Source: Haemonchus contortus (taxonomy: Eukaryota; Nematoda; Chromadorea; Rhabditida; Trichostrongylidae). Taken from it: 64,000 bases of DNA. The notes under the pieces are model-generated. The model did not search any database. It saw nothing but the letters and a program-made list of their open reading frames with translations, and had not been told where the DNA came from. The stretch covers positions 1,340,001-1,404,000 of the forward strand of contig LS997564.1 of NCBI GenBank assembly GCA_000469685.2, written 5' to 3'. The position numbers were made by a program, and so were the translations under genes. Below, piece after piece: positions 1 through 12,665 of the stretch (the stretch's first letter is position 1; every line of letters begins with the position of its first letter).

Positions 1-2
1 AT

Positions 3-48
3 TCGAATGAACACTGACCCAAGAACACTTGGGTCAGTGTTCATTCGA
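3..48. repeat. perfect inverted repeat (hairpin)
   Basis: Two perfectly complementary 21-base arms (3-23 and 28-48) flank the 4-base loop AACA. The arm core is ACACTGACCCAAG. It lies at the window edge, so it may be the end of a larger foldback element. Nothing here links it to a gene. Confidence 0.8.
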
Positions 49-2414
49 GTAGAACCCAGCTCGACTGAGCTCAAGGTTACCCATTACTACGAAAAATGAG
101 CTGAAACTTCTCCATCCACGTGATAGCGAGCGAAAAGTGACTACCCTAAAATGGCAGACTTCATCAAAGCCTTTAAGATGATGAAGAATCATTCAAAGAC
201 TTCGACAGAAGTCAATAGAACACAATTATAACCTTCCGATTACCGGAGGTTTGAATTAAGTAACTGATATGAGATAAAACAAAGAGAAGGTAGCTGATTT
301 TTTTTCTGTAAAAAAATTAGCCTAATAAGTTGGTCCTCACCAATGTCAGCAGGTTGTATACTGATTTCGCACTTCGAATCGACTGATGTCGTGATGATGA
401 CACGTCGGCACTTCGACTCAGCACAACTTCTCTACTGGAAAGCACCTAAACTCGAACCTTTGAGTGAAATGATTCTTTTAAAAGTCTAAAATTTATCGAT
501 ACGAGAGAATTCATAGCGCTAGCGCTGTACATGAAGGATCACTGGTATAATCTCCGCCATTCAAATAGATATGCGCATATATTTTGCACATGTGAACGAA
601 ATTTCAATAGACACAAACCTCTTGACACAATTCCCTACTGGGTGACGATAGCAAGAGATTTGGTTTGGGTAAAATGATGCTAATGATAATAACGTAATAA
701 CAGTAAATTATAAATAATAATTAATAATGATACGTAACGAGTAGAATGCCCATCAAAGCAAAAAGAAAATTTCTTTTCCTACATGAAACATGAAAATCTA
801 TCAACATAAAAACTGCACAGCCTCAAGCCAGAAGGATTACAAAGGCGGAAACATTAGAGCTGACTCTACATTTTCAAACCCTTTACGTGTGCTCCGCACT
901 TTTTTTGCGACTCAAAAAAGTAATGCCTCTGTAAGACTGCGCATTAATAAACTCTACATATTACTTCACGAGAGTTGTAGTAACTGGTAGTGCAGTGCTT
1001 AATACAATCACTTGTATACCGACCTGTTCTGGCTGATCTATTTGAATTACAATTTCAAATCCTACTGTAAAATTATGCATCAGAGATAACCCTGGGGCAC
1101 TAGAAGGAGTAATCAATTGCCACATGTATCAGCTCATTCACCTTGGCTATTCAACCTGATTTATGGTCGAATTCTGCCTGGAGCGTTGAATGTGCTTCTG
1201 AATCGGAACTCATTGCATTTGCGACTGGCCGAAAACCTCGGATTACAACCGTGGTTTCGAGACATGTAAGAATACTAGCTCAAACATGGTCATCTTCTGA
1301 GACGAATTCGTGCAAAATGCCGGACAGTCGTTTTGGAAGAATGCGAGAAGTGGGTCAAAAATTTCCCCCAAAATATAGAAAATTTCAATGGAAAAAAATG
1401 CGAATCATGGTAAGAATAGGTAGAGCAAAGTGAATTCATTCCATTCTGAAATGAAAACATTGCTGCAAAACTTTTCTGCGTGAAACATGCCTATAGGTAC
1501 AGAGACTACAAAAAAATTGGTATTGAAATAGTCGTATGGCCATAAGATATTGGCAAGAACGAGCAATACTCAGGTTATCTCGATCCATACGGTAGAAAGG
1601 CTCGGAACTATGACCTAGGTCGATGGTCAGACGCCTGATCGAATTTGCAAGGTGTCAAAGACCAAGGGATGCGATATGCGATACGCTAGTCTGGGGCTGT
1701 TACAAACGGGATCCCTCGAGAAACCGACTAACGACAGAAACATAGCTGGCTCCCCATCTAAATCTCATCACGCTTGACTTGAGTGATTCTACTAATTTAT
1801 GAGCAAAGTATGCAAATCGACCGAATATAACGTTTAAGTCATAAGGAAATTAGTTCTGGAAAGATGTTGGAAGGGCCGTACTATTAGGTGTAGGAAAAGG
1901 AACAAAGAATAAGGTAAAAAAAAAGAACTATCAGTGAGAACTGGCTATATTTGCAGAATGAGAAATCATGGTCCACATTTCGACAAGCAAAAGTTTTGAA
2001 GGATAACCGAAACAAATTCTTCAAACTCTTTCATACCAAAATGTTAAGAGTGAGTTTATATTTGTGCAATAGTAGACCTAAAGAGACTCTCGTGAAGGAT
2101 TTCGACTTTGTCGCAGACTCCCTTTGTGGTACTCGAAAATATCTCGGTCACATTTTCATCAAAACATTGTATAAGACCTTACTCTGGGAAAAACCGTCAC
2201 AAACGGATAGCTTCCATACCTCACTGATAAGAAGAAGCAGGACAACTTCCTCCGTTCTTGATGATGGAGCGAAGTAGCCTTTGTGGGATCCCATATAAAA
2301 ACTGAAAAACCAGGAAAATTAAGCATCACAGGACCTCCAACTTTACTGATACTAATATTGTTGATATTAATAGTAAAAAAAGGAGAAATAACAGTACAAT
2401 TATTCTAGGACGGG

Positions 2415-2630
2415 AGCGGTGTGGTGGCAGGAGCAAATCCGGGGATCGGATCACACCAGAATAGATCAGCCAACCTTCCATCCAACTGGGGTCGCTTAAT
2501 TGGAATCTGAGTCGCCTGGGAGGATCAAAGCACTCACTTGCACATCGGCTGGCCGTTGCGATTCATCGTACTGGATAAATACGCATTTGAATTGCCATTA
2601 CGATACAGAGATAGGAAGGGTAGGAGTGAA
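2415..2630 (+). repeat. SINE-like repeat, diverged copy
   Basis: This copy starts with a GTGTGGTGGCAGGAGC-like head and keeps the family's 3' module. That module has CACTTGCACATCGGCTGGCC, then ACGCATTTGAATTGCCATTACGAT. The same head-to-tail order occurs at 31396-31664, 51180-51433 and 58648-58960. The copy is clearly diverged, so its boundaries are approximate. Confidence 0.5.
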
Positions 2631-4299
2631 TTTCGATTGACTAGTGCCAAAAGTCTGACTATCATTCTGTCGCCATTTATTTTTCCAAATAAGCAGCTGA
2701 TCTACACTCTTTAATCAACAAGAAAATATGCCTAAGTTGACAGTATCTACGAACGGTATTAAAAGGAGAGTTACTGAACGAGCACCTGATTGCACGGTGG
2801 GCGAAGCTTCCTAGAAGCACCCAATTCTATATCTACGGATTCATTCAAGTTCTAGACGATGCCAGGTTGGCATGTACCATGATTATACGGCTTTACGTTT
2901 CGAGTAGAAATTAATCATCAACATATATTGCCTGACAAAATATCGTACTTATCTGCTCACTTCACCTCTAAGTTCCAACTGTGTAGAACAGCTCCTCAGA
3001 ACCGCAAGAAGAGCTCTGACGTAGGTCAGAAATGTTTCAAGAATATAGGATCAGCGAGGATGAATGATATGCGCACATTGCTGGATGGTATTTAATTTCA
3101 AGGAGCTGGCACATAAATTACGATTTAACGTCATAGCCTATCCATATGTGCGTGAGGAGCAAGCTCATACGAATGGAATGTGATACGCTAGAAGATAAAA
3201 ACAAATCGAAAAGACGGTGATGAAAATACGATTGGAATCGTATTACTTGTGACAAAAGGAAAATGTGAAAGAATTCTGGTAAAACGTTAAGAACTCAGCT
3301 AAACTGAAATTCGGAATATGAACATCGGGAACTAACAGATGTTTGAACACTCATATTATAATGTTTTTATCATTTGGATAGGACTGTTTCCAATTAACCG
3401 GAGTTCGATTGAATAAAAACTCGTTTAGTAATGATTATAAGATACCCGAAGATCATGGGATGACTGCGATCTTGTAATACTTCCTAATCGCCAGCAAAAT
3501 AAGAAAACTTACAGGATGATCGGCCTCAATATGAGCAGAAATAAATGGATGGACCCCTCTTTTTTCAATGGAAATGAAACAAACAAAATAACGGTAGGAG
3601 TCTTTATAGGGTTTCCGCAGACGGATCTTCTAATTAAGCGTCAATCTCGATCTGGAAATCGTTTTCCATAATATCTTCCTAGAGAAAACGTTTACCCTTC
3701 CCTTCTTCTTCCCCTTTACATTTCTAATCGGTTCAGCCGTGAGTGTGAGGTATTAGATACAAGTCATTGACCGCATTAACAATAACTACTGACGCTACAC
3801 TCAATAGCGACTTGTCTGACTGTTGCTCAAATCGATTCTTCCCCTTTCCCCTTTTCTTGAGGAGTCTAGCAGTTACAAACAAAGAAGGTTGTCCTACAGT
3901 AAAGACGAAATGTGGCTGCTCAGAGCTATAGATGATCGGCACACTGTCCCACTTATATAATTAACCGAAAGATTATGACCTTCCTGTTTTATGGAAGTCT
4001 GGTTTGTCAATCTCATGCCTGGATGCGCACGCACATTCAAGTACACCCGAAATGCAAATAAGATTTGCATGTATCTGGTTAGTACATAACCAGCAGAGCC
4101 AGCCCACAAAGAGCCTTTTTATTATAGATTCTCCTGACGACACTGTGAGTAATTCATGAACGCTGGTTTCATGGAAGACTTATTGGTCGATATGGAATAT
4201 GCTGCGCGACACACAAGTGTGGTAGCGGGACCGTCACTACACACCACCTCAACCTGCCAACCCTGATAAGTATGCGTCTTCGAAGTTTCTACTAATTAC

Positions 4300-6643
4300 C
4301 TCAAATTCTGGCTTTTCATGCTTACGGCTTGACTGGTCGTTCCACCTCTTAGATCTGCCGGAACGGCTCGCATAAGAAGTTCGGCAAATTGACGAGACAT
4401 TTTCTGTTGCAACCGCTCTCCCGTCGACTTATCACCGAGGCATGTTATTATGCGGCGATACCTTAGGTTTTACATCAATAATGAAAAAAATGGGAGGAAA
4501 AAATTGTAATAAAAAATATACCATTCAATTCCCTCCACGTTACTCTTTCTCTCAATTGTTGAATCTCGAACTCTTAATGCCGCGACGCGTTCCAAACAAC
4601 ACTCAAGAATGTCTCCTTAAAATGTATAAAATCGAATTACATAGTAATAAGCATAGGTAAGCAGACTTTGAAGAGAATAACAAGGTTGTAGTACCTAGCT
4701 TTTCAGGTCGAGACTGCTGCAAAGAGTTCGCTGCGCTCCCTAAAAGACAGAACACTTGATCTCACTTCCACAATATAGAAATTGCATCACAGACCTTTTC
4801 CTGAACCACCGACAATATTTTTCTCAATTTCTCCAACATATAGGATCGCCAACTCAGCAGCCTTCTCATAGCAGAACAGAGCCTTCATTTTACTAGATTC
4901 TTTATCATGACCTTCAATTGCCTCCAAGCAAAAGCCTGAATGTAGAATGTTGTTCAGATGGAATTTTCTGAGACAACTGGAACGAAAAAAAAAACTTCAA
5001 CGGATCAAAATCTCCTGTATCGGGTAACACAACCCATAATGTAATCGAGGTCATCCACAGGCTTATGCTTATCAATCCTAATCAGAATAAGTAAATCTTA
5101 AACCAGCTGACGAATGAACCTACACGCTCAACCATAATAGATGCTAGACCAACAGAAATAAGATTAAAATTACACCCAGAAGTGTTTCAACAAAGACTCA
5201 AAGGGAGTAATAAAGATTCACTGGATAAAGACAATTCGAAGCTCCGAGGTGCCTACAGACTTGTCTTGTGATGCTTAAAAATATGTAATGAAGCTGAATT
5301 GACCTCTTTGTTTATCAACCATCAAACTTGGGAAGCATTCTTCAAGATTGGAAAGAGCAATACCTTTTATTGCGTAAACTTCAGCAACTAATCGTAGAGC
5401 TCGCAAAGTACGAAAAGGTGTATTGGCAAGCTCCATTCCAGAATTTTCGATGTCTTTCAGAGCCTGAAAGCAGAATCAAAATAATTGGGTGTAAATATGA
5501 TGCAAATATAACATTACTGTACCTGTGTATAAGAGGCGCATGCATAATGTAACTTTGCAAGCAGCAAATGCGCCTCTAACACAGTGCCCTCACTGCGACG
5601 TTCCACGGTTTCGTTGAGAAGCATTTCCGCCTCTCGTAACCCATTAGCATAGTCATGACTTGGCCGCAAGACCTCTGAAATATTCTGTTCTTCAGCAACT
5701 ACGATTACCACTCCCCACTAAGCATCCTTGCTAATCAAACTTAAAACATTCGAAAGAGTTCGCAACCAAGTATTGCATAGCGATCGGTAGAGATGAAAAG
5801 TTCAACCCCGTGCTGGCTGTGTTCAGTGCCGCAAAAAACATAAGACGATTAGCACGCGCATCAGAGGCAAAGACTATGAAAAAGGCATGTTATAGCTAAA
5901 CTTCCTCCTCTCTTCTAGATTCCACAGCAGGATCTTGAAATAGGTCCTCATCCCATTCACCAGAAACTTGCAAAAAGGTCTTGAAGCTGGAGTTGGATGG
6001 GTAGAGGTGGAAGGGGGGGGGGGTATAGACTCACGGGTAGTGAGAAAGCGCGGTAACTGGAATTCAAAATTCAAGGATTTATGCCTTGCTTCCAAAGTTC
6101 CAAAGAAAACTACCCTACTGAAACACCCTAAAACTTATTATGCCAATTATGGATCGCGCACTCCACCCTCCATTATGCATGCACGCCATGGTGATTCAAT
6201 GTGAAAGCGTAGCAACGTCTTCAACAAACATTGTTTAACTATTTGAGGTTTAAAGAGATGCAAAAAGGGGCATGCAAAACAGCGGATTCGGAATGAGTCA
6301 AGCTATCCCTTCAACCCTATTATATTGTGAGTGTTTGATTTTTGATACTTCTCCTGCTACTTTCTACTTACATGCAGCAAAGAACGTGACAAGCAGCAAA
6401 TCAAGTACCTCCTTGTTGTTCAAGAAACGTTTCTAGTTCCAATTCGGCTTCAACCAGTTCCACCATGTCCTCCATTCCAGAGTGTTTCGACTTCATGGCG
6501 TGAAGAAGCTCAGCCAAACGCTTCCAGTTGCCTGAACAACACTGTATACCATGCATTCTTAAAAACTGAAAAAAAAACTCACCATCCGCTCGTGCTCGAT
6601 CAACCTCTGCTTCGAGCCTACTTCCACGGAGCTTTGTCGTCAT
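4300..6643 (-). CDS. TTC7: TTC7 homologue (PI4K complex scaffold), 5' part
   Basis: TTC7 proteins are TPR scaffolds. With FAM126 and EFR3 they hold PI4-kinase IIIalpha at the plasma membrane for PI4P synthesis. Exons on the minus strand: 6643-6583, 6531-6409, 5698-5523, 5463-5304, 4935-4795, 4739-4695, about 4615-4522 and 4427-4300. The first six join in phase, giving 235 residues. The N terminus MTTKLRGSRLEAEVDRARAD followed by GNWKRLAELL matches TTC7B's SRLETEIERCRSE...RIPEL. Later matches are LLLAKLHYACASY, LRLVAEVYAIKGIAL, CYEKAAELAILYVGEIE and MSRQFAELLMRAV, in TTC7 order. Intron 1 is only 51 bases. The exon 7 to exon 8 junction is uncertain because the best donor and acceptor phases disagree. 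About 310 of roughly 840 expected residues are accounted for, and the C-terminal TPR array was not found. Identity is secure; exon ends are my reading. Confidence 0.88.
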
Positions 6644-7482
6644 TGTTTTTATTGAAGCCGAGAGAAGCTTCCTCTTCTTCCTCGATTTTCAGAATCGTTG
6701 GAGGATTCAGCTAAAGCAAGGTTTGCCAGTTTCAGCACAGAAAAGAACACCTTGAATCGCACGATTAATGAAGAGGCTAGTCGGGACCAAATTCTGCGAC
6801 TAGAGCTAGCACAAAACTGGGCAGTCAGCATGACAGAAGTGACCATATTGTAATAGTCGCTCAAAGAACTGAGTTCAGACGACCAAAGCTTATGAAAGGG
6901 CTTCCATTCTGAATTAATGAGCCATAGGCATGTTCAAGTGAGTCGATGAGGCGGAAATGGCTCAGTCAGAACAGCACATGAATCTTTTGAAATGTGCGGC
7001 CCATGTTAATCAAATTTCCATAAACACGTAGGAAGTTATAATAATCTAACATAGATGGAACCCAAAAAATCACTTTGAATTCACTTCACCGTCAAATTCA
7101 AACGTCCAAACTAAACCCTTTGTGGAGATTCTGCTGAGCAAACCTGAACGGAACAAATCTCACGGAACAAAAGGTCGTACCCACAAACGACCTCGGAAAG
7201 GGTCGCACATAATAAAACTCCTAATAGATAATTCACTTCCCAGAAACTTTTCTATAATCAAATTTTATCATTTAATCACTGTTGTAGATATATGAAAAGG
7301 TCATGTTGCCTTCCTTCTAATCATCACCATGAACAAAACGAATATATACCTTTATGAAAATCCTAAATTTCTCAAAGTGCTGAACAACAAATAAAAATGA
7401 AAACGCTATAGGTAAAGATAAACTCAATACAAAAGAATAACACAAAGGGCTACAAGGCATGGAACTTCATCACTTTATGAGC

Positions 7483-8120
7483 TTATGACATTCCTTTGCC
7501 GCCTTCCATCTTTTGTAAGTGCTCCACCATGAAGTTACTGGCATCGATCATTCGATTCACACAATTCTGAAGCAACTATGGATAAACAATCCTAAAACAA
7601 CTGCGAACAAGTACTGATCGATGGAACAATGGCCGCTCTATCATTCAGCGACACGCAATCGCTCCAAAAAACCTTAGGCGGGCAGAATGCAGACAGGAAA
7701 CGACTTAAGTGGAAGCCAGTGCGGTGTTTCAGTCTCACGATATGGCTGTTGGACAATTAGGGGTAATGCGCAGAAGAAATAATCGACTAAAGTGGGAAAG
7801 CTGAGTGAAAAATAGATTGTGAGCCTTCAACGTTCAAAATGTATTAAGGCTTGATTTTTCAATGCACTCGCCTGCAAGCAAGTCGACGTCTTCCCATCAA
7901 GTTTACTTGGTGGACGATAGTCAGCAAAGCAAACATCCCAACAACGGCCAGTCAGTGTATGCACCTAGAAAGTTGAAATAATAGATGAAACGAACCCAAA
8001 ATACCGGCTTGTAGCTCCTGTTAGTGTGATAACAAATACCTGTTCTGTGAATTTCTGCCTCTGTGTCTCTGATTGCAGCTGCTGAAGAAATCGTGCCAGT
8101 TGCGGATCAGTAGTTTCCAT
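7483..8120 (-). CDS. Tim8 mitochondrial import chaperone, complete
   Basis: Small Tim proteins escort hydrophobic precursors across the mitochondrial intermembrane space; Tim8 pairs with Tim13. Three phase-0 exons (8120-8040, 7964-7872, 7566-7483) encode 85 residues ending in TAA. Both CX3C motifs are present: CWDVC (residues 35-39) and CLQNC (56-60). They form the disulphide-linked helical hairpin. DPQLARFLQQL near the start and CVNRMIDASNFMVEHLQ near the end match Tim8/DDP1 rather than Tim9, Tim10 or Tim13. Length is normal for the family. The second intron appears to begin CAG|GCGAGT, a GC-AG donor, because no GT donor in this frame would keep the second CX3C motif. The ATG at 8118-8120 is the first in frame. 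TTC7 starts about 840 bases downstream, too far for a tight operon. Confidence 0.92.
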
Positions 8121-9380
8121 TTTCTATGATCGACTTTTGAAAAGCGAAACTACACAAAATAAAGGTATTGATATCAATAAGTGGTCAGATGGATACTGTG
8201 GATTTTTCAACCATGCACAAAGACAGTGACAATAACGTTAGTTCATGTTTATTGTATATTACTGCCTCGTGACAAGTTGATATAGCGGTGGACCTAATGA
8301 TTCCTGAGTAAAGAGGCATGGATCCTAAAAATATTAGTAGAAAAACAAGTCTGTAAATTTCTATGAAAATTGCTCAAAAAAATAAAAGTGAGCTAAATCA
8401 AAAAGAAATAATACGAACACTTCGAGTGGAATACTTGCACCCATTAGACAAGGAATCCTTCAATGTTCAGATAGGATGCTCCAAAAGCCACTAAAATTCG
8501 ATTAATTAACAAAGATATAAAACCTTGAAAAATGTTGATAATCAAGTGGGCTTCTAATTAACATCCTTATTGGCTTGGAAATATACTACGTTAAACTAAA
8601 ATTAGCCATTGAAAGATTATTTCCTCGAAGATGTAAATGACCTCCTTGAGACCGGGTATTTTTTGAAAGCCCCATGTTACCAACAACCCGACAACTGGGA
8701 AATGTAAGAATTGAGCTTGAGGGCGAACGGCGTGTTCCTCTGATATACTGCGCATTCGGCATCTGCTGAACTGTGAACTGAAGCTATGGCGCCATCTAGA
8801 ACGGTACTTGGCTAGAACGAAATATGTGGAACCTTCTGATGTAAAAGCAAGAAATCTTGTCATCTTGGGTAAGTGTAAGTGTAAGCTCAAGTAACAACCA
8901 AAGAAATGGCTTCCGAAAAAGAAGAGATCCTTGCCTGCCATTTGCACCTATTTGCTGAAGAGTCGGGAACTTTTAAAAAGCATGTAAAATACATGAGAAC
9001 TGTGCATGATGCATGACGCGATCCGTTGTAAACACGGCGCAGGTGTTTGCTTATCTTCACAACAAGGAGTGGTGCCAAAGTATCAAATGAACGCCTTTGA
9101 AAAGAAGAGGGTTTTGCTGGTCTGAGAGAGATTCAGCATGTGAACTCTGAGTGCACTTGCCAAATCTTTCCTCAAAATATGAGAACTCTCAGAAAGAAAA
9201 GGAAAAATCAAAAGGAAGTTTGCTAACCACAAGCAGTATCTCAATAATACTAATGCCAACAACTTACGGATGCATCTCCTATTAATTCATATAAAACTCG
9301 TATAAGACCACAAAAGGAGGGTTTCGAAAATCCAATACCAAAGGCAAACGAAAAACGATTACTTGCACAAGTTCACGCAC

Positions 9381-9489
9381 CTGCTTCAATTAAGAATCCG
9401 AAAATAACGAATGTCCCAATATCTCTTTTGACCTTCTCGGCCGCGGCCTGCTGCAACTCTGAACTCGCCACTGCGCCAGGGAACATCAT
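9381..9489 (-). CDS. candidate first exon, small membrane protein
   Basis: The frame opens with ATG (9487-9489, or 9484-9486) just after a CTTCAG acceptor and closes at a GTGCGTG donor in phase 1. It encodes MFPGAVASSELQQAAAEKVK and then a hydrophobic stretch ending FVIFGFLIEAG. That pattern, a short amphipathic head plus one membrane segment, fits a small mitochondrial or ER protein or a trans-spliced first exon. I could not identify the family or find a convincing second exon in the next 800 bases. Its place between Tim8 and the broken gene gives no functional clue. It could be chance. Confidence 0.25.
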
Positions 9490-10318
9490 ATTTCTGAAGT
9501 TGGTGAAGCTTTTAGAAGGAAGAAACAAATGACGACGCATTCGAAAGGGAAGAAGTAGGAATAACATAATTTTTACATTGACAAAAGGAAAACACAACAG
9601 AACAGATTACTGTAGAAAGCCAGCAATTCAAGGCTTTTCTAGAAAAAGAAGAACAGGCTCAAACCAAGAACGTGGCGGAAGACACTGTCCGCGAACTCAG
9701 CTCGCTTGCGTACTCAAATTGCGTCACGTATAAGACTAACTTATTGAACAGTAAAGGCTTTTATACTTCCACAACCCAATCAAAAAAAGTTCAAAGAGAT
9801 AATTCCGGTCAACATAAGATATAGTTAAGATTACTCAAAAGCATATCTTGCATGGATTTCCCATATAACTCCGCCCTGACTCAAATGAAATTCGAGAACT
9901 TGGAGCCATTTCCAATCCGTCTTGGTCCAAAATAATAAAAAACAAAGAAAAACTGTTGAGGAAATCGATGAGAAGACATCCTACTCGAGAACAAACAAAA
10001 ATTGAAAATCCAGGAATGACTTCTGTTTACCAATTTAAGGCGCGATTACGGTACAATTAAGCGCATCTAGTGCATTGCACAATGGAACGAGCACCGTACA
10101 CAAGCGCGAACTATTTCTTTTTGCAAAAACATTTTTATGCCTTATTTACATCTTCACTTACCATGCAGAAGATTTACATATCCAGCACATAAATGAACGA
10201 GCAAATATTCGGAAAATCGATGGCAAGGGCCAATCATCAAACTTCCCACAGATTGCAGTCTTTTTCCACTTAAGTTAAGGTAGTTTTCCCTGAACTCTCT
10301 AGATCTCAGGCAGGGGTA

Positions 10319-10552
10319 TGGGTACATACGTCTGTCCGAGGATGCGCGCGGCGAAGTGCGTGGTGATTCGAACGATTCTGGCGCCTATCATTGGGGTCCA
10401 AATTAGATGTAGAATAGATTAGTACGATCAGTTGACCCTAGTAAACTACTCTATTTCAAATCTGTACCCCAATGATAGTCACTAGAGTCATTCTAATCAC
10501 CAAGCACTTCGCCGCGTAATTTGCCGCGCGCATCCTCGGACGCACGTAATTT
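10319..10552. mobile_element. GC-rich foldback MITE, copy 1
   Basis: The ends are inverted repeats of about 75 bases. The left arm reads GTCCGAGGATGCGCGCGGC, then GAAGTGCGTGGTGATT. The right arm is its near complement (CTTCGCCGCG...GCATCCTCGGAC). Both arms run in to ATCATTGGGGT near a short AT-rich centre. The same arrangement occurs at 38655-38903. There is no coding capacity, so it is non-autonomous. It abuts the last exon-like segment of the neighbouring minus-strand gene. Confidence 0.75.
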
Positions 10553-12090
10553 CCGTCCCCCCTCAGGCAGAGTTTCCTATCTCAACATGGTCCGCAGGTG
10601 CACTCGGCTCCAGATGTTTAAATGTGTCAGCATCAAAAGGAAGTTCTGCAAGAGATTTATCCTCACCGAAGGGTAATTCAGGAGGTACCGGTATGCAACG
10701 GAAGCATCTGGACTCGTAGGTTCGACTTTGTCTGAAGGCTCGTTTAGCTCGCTCGGCATTTCAGGAATAAAGTTGTCCATTTGTGAGCTTGGTGCTGCGC
10801 ATTCGTGTGCTTCCCTGTGTTCAGTGGCAGGTTCAGGAGATTCCTTGCGTTCATTGAGAGGGTTATGCTCTTCAAGAGCCGCAGATGGAGGAAGCTCATT
10901 TTTTCCTAACTGTCATGAGGTTCTCGTTCAGAATGAGGAACTGTTTCGGCTGCAACTGGAGAAGGAAGATCACCAATTGTCATCGTCACTTGGCAACACG
11001 TGCTACAACTCAACACATTACGTCCATAAAGAACAATCCATGTGTGGAAAGGGAAGTTTCTTAACATAAGCATGCGTACACCGTTTAGAAAGACAGCAAT
11101 ACAGCAAAACGGCAAGAAGCTGCCTGTTCTGTTTCATTCGAATTATACTTGAATTGCTTCGGATACCTGCTCCTTAGGCGGTTTATCGTCACCACATTTT
11201 GGCACAACAGCGGGAGATAGAGGACCATCAACGGATGAACGTCCTGATTGCGACCTTGGTTCAGGCGTTGGTGGAATGACAACGAGTTCCACTGCAGGGC
11301 GGAGTACACAAGAAGCTGGATCTTGGGCGTCAACGGATGTATCTGGCACTACGTCGTCAAGACATACCACGGAATCGTCCAACTAAAATACACGCGACAA
11401 CGTTCAACCAAGCCATGACGAAAGCAAATAGCCCTTAAAAATAAAATAAACGCAATCGTCCGATCTGGAACGTAGCTTAAGACAAACAAAAGCAAGTTAC
11501 ACGGATGCATTCAGGTTTTTATGCGTAAAATACACTTTACAAGGACGAGATGATAGCTAAATTAGTAACAGAAATTCACGGCTAACACGGGAGGGCTATT
11601 CTCTACTTTTCTTTCTCTGATAGAAAGGTTATCAGCAAATAGGCATTCACAAGCATAATTTTATTGTGATGAGATCCTACCGGAGGCGTTGGTTCAACTG
11701 GAGTAGGCGCTGGCTCTTTCACCTTCTCTGGTGCTGGTAAGGTCACAGGAGCTGGAGGAGCAGAACCGTTACTTTTTGAATGGACATCTTTGGACGATAC
11801 CGTACCAGATGTCTTACCAACAACGGCTCCTGCCGCTTTCACGATGGCGGCAGATGCGCGAGACATTGCTGCCCCCTCAACAGGATTTCTGAATGGAAAC
11901 TGTAATTAGAAAAGAATCCTGAGAAAAAAGAATTTGACGCACACTGTGGTCTTTTGTGTGGCGGCTTAGTGTGCTGCCGTCTTCTTATTGTTCGAAGATG
12001 ATCCAATTTTTTGCAAGAGAGGTGTGTTTCACCGTTGTGGAAGAGACTACCGTTCGTGCACGGTTGCACGAAGGAACTGTGGGAGACAGG

Positions 12091-12324
12091 CAGTAGGAAC
12101 GGTTTTGCGCAATCCATCCCCCGCACGCGGCTGTCGCGGAACTTTTGCCTCGTTATAACAGTTCTAACGTTCTTCGTACAGCTCAATCGTTATGCGTTTA
12201 TTACTTATAGCATGATTCTACTGTTAGTTTCGTTGTCCCTGTATTTCTTACTTGTCGCTAATTCCGCAACATTCCTTCGCGCGCGACGTGGCTTCTGCCG
12301 CGCGCGACCATTTCGTTCCTACTG
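12091..12324. mobile_element. small MITE-like repeat (GTAGGAACG family), copy 1
   Basis: The ends are short inverted repeats, CAGTAGGAACG and CGTTCCTACTG. Inside it shares CACGCGGCTGTCGCGGA, a CAGCTCAATCG segment and a C/T-rich TGTATTT-CTTACTTG segment with the copy at 19279-19500. Similarity runs a little past both ends, so the true borders may be wider. It lies in an intron of the broken minus-strand gene. The 12011-12373 plus-strand reading frame is repeat sequence, not a gene. Confidence 0.6.
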
Positions 12325-12665
12325 CTCCACACCCAGGAACTGTTTGGGGCTGGGCGGGCTGGAGATGGATTGACACTCGATGATGCTACGATAAGAGAAT
12401 TCATTAGATATGAGCATGGATTCAACAAAATCAACAAGGGTTGAATGATTCTGAATAATCCTATCACCATTACAACACAAAGTAACCGTGAGACTAACAA
12501 AGTATTAGGAATCGAGTAAAACTATCGAAGGTCAAATCGCATCCCTTCCTTCTTTTACATCTTTCCACAACTTTTTCAAGTAGATTTATATTGTGTAAAA
12601 CATACAGGTCCTATTCACAGTCGTTGTTGTAGTTCGCGATGGTGGACCATGTGCAGCTGTTGTAG

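Larger units (their letters stand above)
1..4299. other. no supportable gene; SINE-like relic inside
   Basis: This 4.3-kb stretch lies downstream of the recognised TTC7 exons. I saw no reading frame with convincing splice sites or family similarity. The missing 3' exons of TTC7 should lie here or beyond the left edge. The short frames at 790-990, 1143-1433 and 1951-2277 resemble nothing known to me. The only structured items are the hairpin at 3-48 and a diverged SINE-like copy near 2415-2630. Confidence 0.5.

Noticed and set aside
4049..4067. Inverted ATGCAAAT octamers (ATGCAAAT...ATTTGCAT)
   Set aside because: Short palindrome in AT-rich DNA with no gene start nearby; expected by chance at this scale.
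12011..12373. 120-codon plus-strand frame with a hydrophobic middle
   Set aside because: It coincides with a dispersed repeat also present at 19279-19500.
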